Source of the DNA: a virus
Reading direction: 5' to 3' (one strand)
Length of the DNA: 40,050 nucleotides
Virus record (IMG/VR): IMGVR_UViG_3300031167_000010
Coordinates: 1-40,050 of that record
Positions 6,800 through 15,464 of the stretch are shown piece after piece (position 1 is the stretch's first letter; every line of letters starts with the position of its first letter). The notes beneath the pieces are model-generated. The model was not told the origin of the DNA. It was given only the letters and a program-made list of their open reading frames with translations, and searched no databases. A program made the translations under genes and the position numbers.

Positions 6800-7414
6800 T
6801 TAAAATTCATTTATCAAACAGTAACTCACAGACCTTTGTTCTCCACTATTATGAAGCAATCTGAAATTATCCATTTGTTCTAGATATTCTTCCCTGTCGT
6901 TTATAACTTGACAACCTGCAGACCAATTACCGATAAACCATTTTAAAATTCTTAAACTTTTTTTACTAAAATCATAAGTATTTGTATGATAATTTATTCC
7001 GTACCAACCGGAAATCGGTTTTCCTATTTCTTCAGCTTTTTCGTTTAAATTACCATCTCTAAAAACAATTACTTTTGCTCCTCTTTGACGCAATGAAGGC
7101 ATTCGTCCTCTGTGCATTCCATACTGCCAAACATCATAATACCATTCGTCTGCTTTTAAAATTGCTGAACCGTACTTATTAAATGATTTAAAACCTCCTT
7201 TTAATTGCTTACCTCCGGAATTAGTTGTTCCGGTTAAAACTCTAACAAATTCCCTTCCTACAAATTCATAAAATTTGTCGTCAAAAGTATCATATAAATC
7301 AGCCTTGCTTCTAACACCAATAATCCAATGACCACTAGGAATTTTCTTAAATCCTTCTAAACTTTGAACTTTAAAAAGTAATTCTTTATCTGTATAATTT
7401 CTTACTGAAGTCAT
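6800..7414 (-). CDS. putative lysis enzyme with YkuD-like (L,D-transpeptidase-fold) active site
   Basis: 204 residues from the ATG at 7414 (MTSVRNYTDKEL). An upstream in-frame ATG at 7438 lies inside the holin-like gene and is less likely. The C-terminal half contains GWYGINYHTNTYD followed about 25 residues later by IGNWSAGCQVIND. A His followed by a Ser-x-Gly-Cys motif is the arrangement of L,D-transpeptidase/YkuD active sites (HxH...S-x-GC), with Cys as nucleophile. Phages of Bacteroidota often carry such a protein at the endolysin position. Context is strong: a small two-helix membrane protein just upstream and spanin-like genes just downstream. It probably cuts or remodels peptidoglycan cross-links. 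There is no signal peptide, so release would need the holin. The exact bond is unknown. Confidence 0.65.
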   Translation of the reverse strand: MTSVRNYTDKELLFKVQSLEGFKKIPSGHWIIGVRSKADLYDTFDDKFYEFVGREFVRVLTGTTNSGGKQLKGGFKSFNKYGSAILKADEWYYDVWQYGMHRGRMPSLRQRGAKVIVFRDGNLNEKAEEIGKPISGWYGINYHTNTYDFSKKSLRILKWFIGNWSAGCQVINDREEYLEQMDNFRLLHNSGEQRSVSYCLINEF

Positions 7415-7418
7415 ATTT

Positions 7419-7595
7419 TTATTCTTTAGGTAAACCAATTAAACTATCTTTGCTCCTAAGAAGTAAAGCACCCATTCCAAAGAATCCGGCCATATCTTCA
7501 ATCGTACTCCCTTTGTGTACCATATAAGCTGAATAAATGATTAAACTTGTCCCTAAAATTGTAGTGAACCAATTCTTTACTAATCTATTTTTCAT
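7419..7595 (-). CDS. small holin-like membrane protein, 58 aa
   Basis: A 58-residue frame (MKNRLVKNWFTTIL... ending GLPKE) with two short hydrophobic segments, TTILGTSLIIYSAYMV (about 11-26) and MAGFFGMGALLL (about 36-47), joined by a polar turn and ending with charged residues. Its ATG overlaps the upstream stop (ATGA at 7595-7592) and it ends 4 bases before the lysis enzyme start. Size, two-helix hairpin and position next to the enzyme are typical of a class II holin or a small antiholin. No sequence family recognised. Confidence 0.6.
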   Translation of the reverse strand: MKNRLVKNWFTTILGTSLIIYSAYMVHKGSTIEDMAGFFGMGALLLRSKDSLIGLPKE

Positions 7596-7903
7596 AATTG
7601 TAATTTTTGTATTTCTTTTACTATTCTCAATTCCATTTGTGCCATTAAAGTTTGCAAAGTATTATGACTTTCTCTTACGTCCATTTGAAGTGAGGTAAGT
7701 TCGCTTTTTAAAATATCTACTCGCTTATGGATAACAATATTCATTTCTTTTTTACTTTCTTTAATATCATTAATTTCTTTCTGTTGTGAAATATCTTTTG
7801 AAACCAAAACATCAATCGAACTTTTTAATTTCACATACGCACCGATTGCTCCTATTGCACCGGAAGAAATTGAAATAACTACATCTAAACCTATTGAATC
7901 CAT
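7592..7903 (-). CDS. membrane-anchored coiled-coil protein of the lysis cassette (holin-like)
   Basis: A 103-residue protein with one N-terminal hydrophobic segment (VVISISSGAIGAIGAYV, about 8-24) followed by a long charged helix with heptad pattern (DILKSELTSLQMDVRESHNTLQTLMAQMELRIVKEI). It lies between the tail-fibre gene and the 58-residue holin-like gene, overlapping the latter by 4 bases. The topology (single span plus cytoplasmic or periplasmic coiled coil) is seen in some phage holins and hemolysin XhlA-like proteins. That resemblance is structural only. Confidence 0.5.
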   Translation of the reverse strand: MDSIGLDVVISISSGAIGAIGAYVKLKSSIDVLVSKDISQQKEINDIKESKKEMNIVIHKRVDILKSELTSLQMDVRESHNTLQTLMAQMELRIVKEIQKLQL

Positions 7904-7928
7904 TTTTATAATACTATTTTAAATTAAG

Positions 7929-10900
7929 CTAATACAATACAACTACAAAATTAGAACCATTTGCAAATTCAAAAACTGCTGATTTTTTTCTTGAATCTGT
8001 TTTTATAGATATTATTTCTGTTGATACATCTCTACCACCGTTTAAAGATAGTAATATTTTACTAGCATCTTTTCCATCTTTTCCATTTTTTCCATTTGAA
8101 CCTGTATTTCCTGTTGCACCTTGACTTCCTGTATTTCCTTTAACACCTTGCGAACCATTAGCACCATTCGTACCTGCATTTCCTTTCGCACCTGTTGAGC
8201 CTGTATCTCCTTTTAACCCTTGAACACCTTGACTTCCTGCGTTTCCTTTTGCTCCATTCGTTCCGTTAATTCCTGCTGAACCGTTTGAACCTGTCGCACC
8301 TGTCGAACCTTTTAATCCTTGAATTCCTTGAATTCCATTAGAACCTTTTGAACCTGTTGCTCCTGCAGAACCGGTTGAACCTTTCGCACCTGTCGTTCCA
8401 TTCGTACCTGCATCTCCTTTTACACCTTGCGAACCATTCGTTCCTGTCGCTCCTTTTGAACCATTCGTACCATTAGTTCCGGTATCTCCTTTTGCTCCGT
8501 TAGAACCGTTTAAACCGGCATTACCTTTAACACCTTGCGAACCATTTGAACCTGCATTTCCTTTTGCTCCGGTTAATCCTGTTGCACCTCTCGAACCATT
8601 TAAACCATCACTTCCTGCGTTTCCTTTAACACCTTGCGAACCTGTATTTCCGGTCGTACCTTTTGTTCCGGTTAATCCATTCGTACCATTAGTTCCTGCA
8701 TTTCCCTTTGAACCTGTTGCTCCGATATTTCCGGTTAATCCCTTATCGCCTTTTGCACCGTTTGTTCCGTTAGAACCTGCATTTCCTGTTGCACCTGTTG
8801 AACCTGTTGCTCCACGAGAACCATTAATTCCATCTGAACCTGTATCTCCTTTGACACCTTGCGAACCTGCATTTCCTGTAACTCCTTTTGCACCGTTTAA
8901 ACCGTTTGTTCCATTTGAACCTGCATTTCCTTTAATTCCTTGAATTCCCTGTGAACCATTAGCACCATTAGTTCCTGCATTTCCTTTCTCGCCTTTTAAA
9001 CCATTAATCCCATCATTTCCGACATCTCCTTTGACACCTTGAATTCCATTTAAACCTGTATTCCCTTTTGCTCCGTTCGTTCCTGCTGAACCTTTTGAAC
9101 CTGTTGCTCCGACACTTCCTGTTAAACCTGTATTTCCTTTAACACCTTGCGAACCATTTGTTCCGGCATTTCCTTTTGTTCCTGTTAATCCAACATCTCC
9201 TTTTAAACCTTTCGCACCTGTTAATCCAATGTTTCCTTGAATTCCATCACTTCCAATATCTCCTTTGACACCTTGACTTCCTGTATTTCCTGTAGCACCT
9301 TTTGAACCATTAGCACCATTAGTTCCTGCGTTTCCTTTTGCACCGTTTGTTCCGTTAGAACCTGCATTTCCTTTTAACCCTTGTGAGCCTGTATTTCCTG
9401 TAGCACCTTGATTTCCAACATCTCCTTTTATTCCGGAAGAACCTGTTGCACCATTTGTTCCATTAACACCTGCTGAACCTTTTGCTCCATCAATTCCTTT
9501 ATCGCCTTTTGCACCGTTTAAACCTGTATCTCCTTTTGAACCTGTTAAACCTTTTGCTCCATCATTTCCTTTTAATCCTTGACTTCCAATATCTCCTTTA
9601 ACACCTTGAATTCCATTCGCACCTGTTAATCCAATGTTTCCTTTTGCACCTTGTATTCCGGTATTTCCTGTCGCACCTGTCGAACCGTTTAAACCATTTG
9701 AACCATCAATTCCGGCATTTCCTTTTGCTCCGGTTAATCCTTTATCTCCTTGAATTCCTTGAATACCTTTTACACCTTGATTTCCAACATCTCCTTTTGC
9801 TCCAACTGAACCTGTATTTCCTTTTGCACCAACATCTCCTTTTACACCAATATTTCCTGTCGCACCAATATTTCCTTTATCTCCTTGAATTCCCTGCGAA
9901 CCGGTTAATCCAATATCTCCTTTTATTCCGGAATCTCCTTTAATTCCTTGTGAGCCGACAGAACCTTTTGCACCTACTGAACCTTCAGAACCAACATCTC
10001 CTTTTATCCCTTGAATACCTGCTGAACCTTTATTTCCTTCATCTCCTTTATTTCCTTCATCTCCTTTTAATCCGTTAGAACCTGTTAAACCAATATCTCC
10101 TTTAATCCCTTGAATTCCTTTTGAACCTTCATCTCCTTTCAATCCTTGTGAACCTGTATTTCCAACATTACCTTTTAATCCTTGAATTCCGGAATCTCCC
10201 TTTGAACCTGTATCTCCTTTTGAACCAATATTTCCTTTTAATCCAATTACACCTTGAATTCCTTGAACTCCAATATCTCCTTTTGAACCTGTTAAACCAA
10301 CATCTCCTTTTGAACCTGTTAATCCAATGTTCCCTTGAATTCCAATATCTCCTTTAATCCCTTGTGAACCGGTAAAACCTTTTGCTCCAATATCTCCTTT
10401 AATCCCTTGTGAGCCTTCAGCACCAATATTTCCTTTTAATCCTTGAATTCCTTGTGAACCTGTTGCTCCAATATCTCCTTTTAAACCTGTATTTCCTGTT
10501 GCACCTTTTTCTCCGGAATCTCCCTTTATTCCTTGAATTCCAATATCTCCTTTCAGTCCTTGAACTCCTTGAATTCCTGTATCTCCTTTTATTCCGGAAT
10601 CTCCTTTTTCTCCAACATTTCCTTGAATTCCTTTTGAACCTGTATCTCCTTTTAAACCTGTTGAACCTGTCGAACCTGTATTTCCTTTGATACCCTGTAT
10701 TCCATTTTCTCCATTTGTTCCATTAGAACCGTTTAAACCGGCATCTCCTTGAACTCCTTGCAATCCTTGAACACCTTGTTCTCCTTTAACACCTTGAATT
10801 CCTTGGTCGCCTTTCTCTCCTTGTTTTCCTTCTGCTCCTTCAGTTTCTCCCAAATATCTATTTAGATATTCATTAAAAATAGTTATGTTTTCATATTTTT

Positions 10901-11180
10901 CTCCATCTTCTTTTACAATAGAAACGAAATTAAAAACTGTTATTTTTGTTTTAGAATCAGATTCATTTATTGGTATAAAATTCCAATCCTGCATTGCTCC
11001 TAATTTTATAAATTCAGTTCCTTTATAACCTATGAATGGAAGATTTGAGAAAAACGAAAAATTCCCATCTGAATCCATTAAGTGCATTGCATTTTTAGAA
11101 CAAATTTTTATAAATATGTTTTGGCTTTTTGAATCTTTTGCAATTAGCCAATTATCTTTAATGTATATTTTTGTCGCCAT
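7929..11180 (-). CDS. collagen-like tail fibre protein
   Basis: A 1083-residue protein in three parts. Residues 1-114 form a globular N-terminal region with no recognised motif, presumably the part that joins the tail. Residues 115-1038 are 308 consecutive Gly-X-Y triplets with no break in register. Residues 1039-1083 are a C-terminal beta-rich cap ending FEFANGSNFVVVLY. Such repeats form a collagen triple helix, giving a thin trimeric fibre. The repeat contains no proline. Its first half is rich in Ile, Gln, Asp and Lys (GIKGD, GIQG) and its second half in Asn, Ser, Thr and Ala (GTNGTNGAKGNAG). It is the last structural gene before the lysis cassette, where receptor-binding fibres usually lie, so adsorption to the host surface is the likely role. 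Repeated DNA makes length variation by recombination likely. Confidence 0.9.
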   Translation of the reverse strand: MATKIYIKDNWLIAKDSKSQNIFIKICSKNAMHLMDSDGNFSFFSNLPFIGYKGTEFIKLGAMQDWNFIPINESDSKTKITVFNFVSIVKEDGEKYENITIFNEYLNRYLGETEGAEGKQGEKGDQGIQGVKGEQGVQGLQGVQGDAGLNGSNGTNGENGIQGIKGNTGSTGSTGLKGDTGSKGIQGNVGEKGDSGIKGDTGIQGVQGLKGDIGIQGIKGDSGEKGATGNTGLKGDIGATGSQGIQGLKGNIGAEGSQGIKGDIGAKGFTGSQGIKGDIGIQGNIGLTGSKGDVGLTGSKGDIGVQGIQGVIGLKGNIGSKGDTGSKGDSGIQGLKGNVGNTGSQGLKGDEGSKGIQGIKGDIGLTGSNGLKGDEGNKGDEGNKGSAGIQGIKGDVGSEGSVGAKGSVGSQGIKGDSGIKGDIGLTGSQGIQGDKGNIGATGNIGVKGDVGAKGNTGSVGAKGDVGNQGVKGIQGIQGDKGLTGAKGNAGIDGSNGLNGSTGATGNTGIQGAKGNIGLTGANGIQGVKGDIGSQGLKGNDGAKGLTGSKGDTGLNGAKGDKGIDGAKGSAGVNGTNGATGSSGIKGDVGNQGATGNTGSQGLKGNAGSNGTNGAKGNAGTNGANGSKGATGNTGSQGVKGDIGSDGIQGNIGLTGAKGLKGDVGLTGTKGNAGTNGSQGVKGNTGLTGSVGATGSKGSAGTNGAKGNTGLNGIQGVKGDVGNDGINGLKGEKGNAGTNGANGSQGIQGIKGNAGSNGTNGLNGAKGVTGNAGSQGVKGDTGSDGINGSRGATGSTGATGNAGSNGTNGAKGDKGLTGNIGATGSKGNAGTNGTNGLTGTKGTTGNTGSQGVKGNAGSDGLNGSRGATGLTGAKGNAGSNGSQGVKGNAGLNGSNGAKGDTGTNGTNGSKGATGTNGSQGVKGDAGTNGTTGAKGSTGSAGATGSKGSNGIQGIQGLKGSTGATGSNGSAGINGTNGAKGNAGSQGVQGLKGDTGSTGAKGNAGTNGANGSQGVKGNTGSQGATGNTGSNGKNGKDGKDASKILLSLNGGRDVSTEIISIKTDSRKKSAVFEFANGSNFVVVLY

Positions 11181-11182
11181 TT

Positions 11183-12052
11183 TTAGTCTTGATTATAATA
11201 TGATTTATCTAATTTTCTTCTATCTCCAAAAGTTGCCGTTAACCAAGCTAATCTACTTCTATCAATATATTCAATTTCCGGAGATTCATTAACAACAACC
11301 GGAACGTCAAATAAATTGTAGTCGTGATTACTTGCGTTATGGTCTGAAATAAATAATATATCTTCATTTAAAAAATGAAAATCTAACAACCTTCTTGATA
11401 TTTGTATCTCAATTACATCAGTTCTTAATTTGTATTGATTTACATTTTCTCTAGTTACCTTTTCAACTTTTCTTCCCTTAGTAATTAAATTATTTATTTC
11501 AGTATTTGGTTCTCTGTTACCAAAAAAACCATTAAATCTAATGCTATCTTTGTGATTTGAATTAGTGAAGTCAATTAATTCTTTTTGAAAATAACTATTT
11601 GGCTCACTCCAAACTCTAACCGTTCCTTCAGCATTTTTAATTGAGTAATTTTTTAATTCATATTCTCCATAAACAAAACTTCCAATAACTCCACTTATAG
11701 TGAATTCAACTGAAATAGTATATTTTCCTGCTCCATATATATTTAAATACTGTTGCCAATCGAATACGAACCCCTTTACGAGATTATCTTGTGGATATGA
11801 ACCTAGTTCCCCTAAATTAGATAAAACTGTCGCATTTCCACACTTAACTATCTTAAATTGAATCAAATCAGATTGACTTGATAATTTTATTGCTAATCCT
11901 GTTATATCATTTTTATATTTAGCATTGTCAGTTTCACTTGCCAACTTCAAAAGAGGTTCACAACAAACTTCCTTGCAACCTAATCTAGATTCTTCATCAA
12001 ATCCATTTGGGAAATTTATAATATCAAAACAAACTTTATTCCTGTAATTCAT
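11183..12052 (-). CDS. tail-tip structural protein, unknown family
   Basis: A 289-residue protein with a Cys cluster near the start (GCKEVCCEPLLKL at about 25-37) and a predominantly beta-strand middle (GKYTISVEFTISGVIGSFVYGEYELKNY). It is followed by VWSEPNSYFQKELIDF and a C-terminal region with ISRRLLDFHFLNEDILFISDHNA. It sits between the 1062-residue tail protein and the collagen fibre gene, 15 and 2 bases away, so it is most likely part of the tail tip or a fibre connector. I do not recognise a named family. Confidence 0.55.
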   Translation of the reverse strand: MNYRNKVCFDIINFPNGFDEESRLGCKEVCCEPLLKLASETDNAKYKNDITGLAIKLSSQSDLIQFKIVKCGNATVLSNLGELGSYPQDNLVKGFVFDWQQYLNIYGAGKYTISVEFTISGVIGSFVYGEYELKNYSIKNAEGTVRVWSEPNSYFQKELIDFTNSNHKDSIRFNGFFGNREPNTEINNLITKGRKVEKVTRENVNQYKLRTDVIEIQISRRLLDFHFLNEDILFISDHNASNHDYNLFDVPVVVNESPEIEYIDRSRLAWLTATFGDRRKLDKSYYNQD

Positions 12053-12067
12053 AATTCTTTACTTTTT

Positions 12068-15000
12068 TTAAAACATTTGATAAAATGTGTTACAATTATC
12101 CTCAATCCAAGTTGGACTGTTTACTCTATTACCTCCAAAAATAACATCTTCAGATTTGAATCCTGTATGAAAATATAATTTGAATCTATCTACTTTATCT
12201 AAATAATTTGCATCTACAAAATTTGCCGTTTCATCAGTACCATTAACTCCATTCATTCTTTGAAAAATCTCTTCTGAAAGTCCTATATTATTTCCCCACG
12301 TTAAAGCAATAAATCCTCCATTTAATTTTCTGTCTATAAAATGAGTTAATGAATCTTCAGTATATTTTGAAAAAAACCTGTTATCTGTTGGATTTACTTG
12401 CCAAAGCATATTGTGAACGTTGTATTCTTGTTTTGTGTCATCATTTCCAATTCCAATTCTGTTTCTTGTTGTTGCTCCCATAGTAACTGTATCTGCAAAA
12501 ACTGAAACAGATAATAGATTTAATTTGCTTTCTACTCCTCCATTAACTATTGGGTGGAAATGATTTATACCATCACATAAATGAGCAGGTCTATTGCTTA
12601 CAGTATCTTTTAAAACTACTCCTCCAATAACTATCGGAGGTTGATTTATATGAAATGTTTGAATAGCATTATTATCATTAATATCATTTGCTTGATTGTA
12701 TCTTATAACTATAAAAGCATCTCCTTCAACTGCAAAATTTCTTAAAGTTTCTTCATCTAAAACATATTCAATTCCAACTAATATTGAATAAATATCTAAT
12801 TCTGCATCATCAATGCTTCTTCTAACTCGTATTAATGCTCCTGCATAATTTTGTCTTAATAATCTAGCGTCTGAATAAGCAACCAAACCTTCATTATCTT
12901 GTAATAACCATTCCCAAGCAGGAATTGGAACATCTTTTGAATAAATCCTAGCAGAAACGCAAATTTTATTTGATGCTATTAAGCTAGTATCTACTAAAGT
13001 TTTTAATACTGCTACATTAACTGAAGATTGTAAATTTAATTTACTTTGTCCGGAAATTGGTTTTAAAGGGTTATTTGAAATTCCTCCCTGTGCCAATACA
13101 GAACTAATTACCCATCTATTTCCTGCTTCATAATCTTCAATCGTGATTTCTGCCCACGGATGCGTGAATATTCCTGTTGACCAAGTTAAAGTTGCCGTTA
13201 ATTCGTGAAGTTCATTATCTACAAAATTAGTAGGGAATGTTCCATTTGATAAAACTTCTATTCCCCAATTTGTTGTTACATTAACATCATCTTCATAAGG
13301 TCTAATTCCTATTTCTTCATAGTTAAAATCATCTACTCCATTCAACCTAGTGTAGTAAGCTATTCGGATAATCCAATCTCCGGAATTACTAAATCTTTGC
13401 CAATTTTTATTAAATCCATCAAATGCAAATTCTGAAGTACTGAAAAAATCATTATTCACATTTGACTGCTCCAACCAATATTGCCACCTTGCTAAATATC
13501 CATAATTTAATCTAATACCATATTTTCCGGCTACATCTATATTCGTTTTTCTAACTAATTGAATGATATTTCTATCTGAAGTTGGTGGTAAATTAAAACC
13601 TCTATTTATTACAAAATTTGGTTGAAATTGGCCATTTATATTTTGAACATTGGCAAAGCTAAAAAAGTTATCCTCTAAAGTGAACTCTTCTTCAGTTACC
13701 GTATTAAAAGCAAACATTCTTGTTCTAACTCCTTCATAAGCTACATTATCCAAAAGTAAAAAATCAGATTGATATAAAACATCATCTTCAGTTGTTGTTT
13801 GTGGTTTTGGAGTGTCAATGATAACACCTGCGTGGTCTAATAGTCTTTCACTAACAACATTTGGAATTTGAACACCTAAAATTGGAGCGTCAATATTATC
13901 ATCATTAAATAACTGTAAAGAAACTCTTTTACTGTTTATCGTTCCATCTGTTAAAACATCTCCCAAACTTATCCAAAGAGTAGATAATCTACCTCCATTT
14001 GGAACTCCTGCGAATAATGTAGTGGCTAATGAATTTGGTGTGATTGTTCCTTCCACCGTTAAAACTGTTCCGGATAATGAAAATTTAACATCTGAAATAT
14101 CCCATCTTGCTCCATTGCTATCTTCCATTCCTAAAAAAGCACCACTTGAAACACCATTTGCAATAAAGTCATTTTCCGGAACTATTGCTAATAAATTTTC
14201 TCCTAAATTTGTCAAGGCCTTATTTTGATAATAAGAACCATCAATAGGTCGCCAAATTAATCCTATTCTATATCTGCTTGTTGAGTTATTTTGATTCGGT
14301 GCTTCTACAGTTGCCGTGAATTTAGAAACACCACTATTATTCAATCCTTGAATAGCATTGCCTAAATTATCTTCCCACGTTATTCCTGTACTATTATATA
14401 AACTTACTCCACCATTTAAATTTTCATTATATCCTCCGGTATTTGATTCAGTATTATCACTTGTTCCTTCAGAAATTCCATTTGGATTACCGTATTGAGC
14501 AAATGCACTTATTTTAAAAATAGGTGCTACACAATCAGCATTATTATAATAATTTGGTTCTGTAAATCCATCTTTTATAATTCCCCATTGTAAAAATTTC
14601 CATTGTATTTTATACTGTTTCCAACCCTGTGCTTCGCTTGAAACATAAGTTAACTCTGCTCTAGCAATTAAACTTCCGGATTTGCTAATTAATTGAACCA
14701 TAGGAACAGTCGAACCAATAGTTAAACTTGAAGCATATTCATATTCAAACCTACTCAATTCTCCATCTATTAAAGAATCTAACATATTTGAACCGTTCGG
14801 AGTTAAATTAAATTGAAAACTAACTGAATCCGGTGCTTTATCTACATAAGCTAAAATTCCACTAACATAATTATCTTGTGGAAATTGTTGTCCATTACTA
14901 AATGGATAAACCGTGCCTAGATATGTGTATTTGAGTTCATCAGCAAAAAATACCGTACTTCCTGTCGTATATAAAACTGTTGTCGTAAACAAAACAACAA

Positions 15001-15256
15001 AAGGAACTCCACTTAAATATAAAGTATATTCTATTATTAAAGTATTACCTGCAATAAATCCCCATTCAGAAGCCGTTCCGTTCTGAAGCGTTATTGAAAA
15101 ATCTCCTGCAGTATTATTGTAAGTAAATTTATTTGAAACTCCACTTCCAATACTAAATCTATTTCTAAAAGTTGTTTCTCCATTAACCCAATCTCCTGCA
15201 TTTGCATACAATCCTTGAAGTCCATTATATTTTTCTGATGTGATACTAAGTGGCAT
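12068..15256 (-). CDS. large tail-tip / baseplate structural protein
   Basis: A 1062-residue protein of predicted beta-sandwich repeats: alternating hydrophobic strands, many Asn/Thr/Ser, few Cys, no signal peptide, no coiled coil. Several segments start with similar strand patterns such as VSFQFNLTPNGSNM and FTATVEAPNQNNS, which suggests tandem Ig-like or carbohydrate-binding-like modules. It follows the tape measure, hub-like protein and a small linker gene and precedes the tail-tip and fibre genes. By synteny it is a baseplate or central tail-tip protein. It may contribute to surface glycan binding, but no catalytic motif is visible. Confidence 0.6.
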   Translation of the reverse strand: MPLSITSEKYNGLQGLYANAGDWVNGETTFRNRFSIGSGVSNKFTYNNTAGDFSITLQNGTASEWGFIAGNTLIIEYTLYLSGVPFVVLFTTTVLYTTGSTVFFADELKYTYLGTVYPFSNGQQFPQDNYVSGILAYVDKAPDSVSFQFNLTPNGSNMLDSLIDGELSRFEYEYASSLTIGSTVPMVQLISKSGSLIARAELTYVSSEAQGWKQYKIQWKFLQWGIIKDGFTEPNYYNNADCVAPIFKISAFAQYGNPNGISEGTSDNTESNTGGYNENLNGGVSLYNSTGITWEDNLGNAIQGLNNSGVSKFTATVEAPNQNNSTSRYRIGLIWRPIDGSYYQNKALTNLGENLLAIVPENDFIANGVSSGAFLGMEDSNGARWDISDVKFSLSGTVLTVEGTITPNSLATTLFAGVPNGGRLSTLWISLGDVLTDGTINSKRVSLQLFNDDNIDAPILGVQIPNVVSERLLDHAGVIIDTPKPQTTTEDDVLYQSDFLLLDNVAYEGVRTRMFAFNTVTEEEFTLEDNFFSFANVQNINGQFQPNFVINRGFNLPPTSDRNIIQLVRKTNIDVAGKYGIRLNYGYLARWQYWLEQSNVNNDFFSTSEFAFDGFNKNWQRFSNSGDWIIRIAYYTRLNGVDDFNYEEIGIRPYEDDVNVTTNWGIEVLSNGTFPTNFVDNELHELTATLTWSTGIFTHPWAEITIEDYEAGNRWVISSVLAQGGISNNPLKPISGQSKLNLQSSVNVAVLKTLVDTSLIASNKICVSARIYSKDVPIPAWEWLLQDNEGLVAYSDARLLRQNYAGALIRVRRSIDDAELDIYSILVGIEYVLDEETLRNFAVEGDAFIVIRYNQANDINDNNAIQTFHINQPPIVIGGVVLKDTVSNRPAHLCDGINHFHPIVNGGVESKLNLLSVSVFADTVTMGATTRNRIGIGNDDTKQEYNVHNMLWQVNPTDNRFFSKYTEDSLTHFIDRKLNGGFIALTWGNNIGLSEEIFQRMNGVNGTDETANFVDANYLDKVDRFKLYFHTGFKSEDVIFGGNRVNSPTWIEDNCNTFYQMF

Positions 15257-15464
15257 AATTTTTTATATTTTGAGTTAAATTTTCTAATTTTGATGACATT
15301 TTTTTAAATTCAGCTTTAGTTGTAGATTTTCTTGCTTCATCTAAAAGTTCTAATTGAACAGGTGTCATTTCAGCCATCACTTTTTCTGTCATTTGCTCGT
15401 TAACTAATTCCATTGTTTTACCTATCCCCTTAAATAAATCAATTATACTTTCTTTATTATCCAT
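15246..15464 (-). CDS. small helical tail-region protein, 72 aa
   Basis: A 72-residue, helical protein (MDNKESIIDLFKGIGKTMELVNEQ...) with a Met/Glu-rich amphipathic first half and KAEFKKMSSKLENLTQNI at the end. It overlaps both neighbours, by 8 bases upstream and 11 downstream, inside the tail operon. Possibly a minor tail component or assembly factor. No family recognised. Confidence 0.5.
   Translation of the reverse strand: MDNKESIIDLFKGIGKTMELVNEQMTEKVMAEMTPVQLELLDEARKSTTKAEFKKMSSKLENLTQNIKNYAT

Noticed and set aside
9644-10690. Plus-strand Leu-rich open frames inside the fibre gene
   Set aside because: They are shadows of the Gly-X-Y repeat codons read in reverse. The products are repetitive Leu/His/Tyr strings without domain features.
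8067-10838. CRISPR-like repeats
   Set aside because: The short repeats are in-frame Gly-X-Y codons with no constant repeat and spacer length. They are part of a coding gene.
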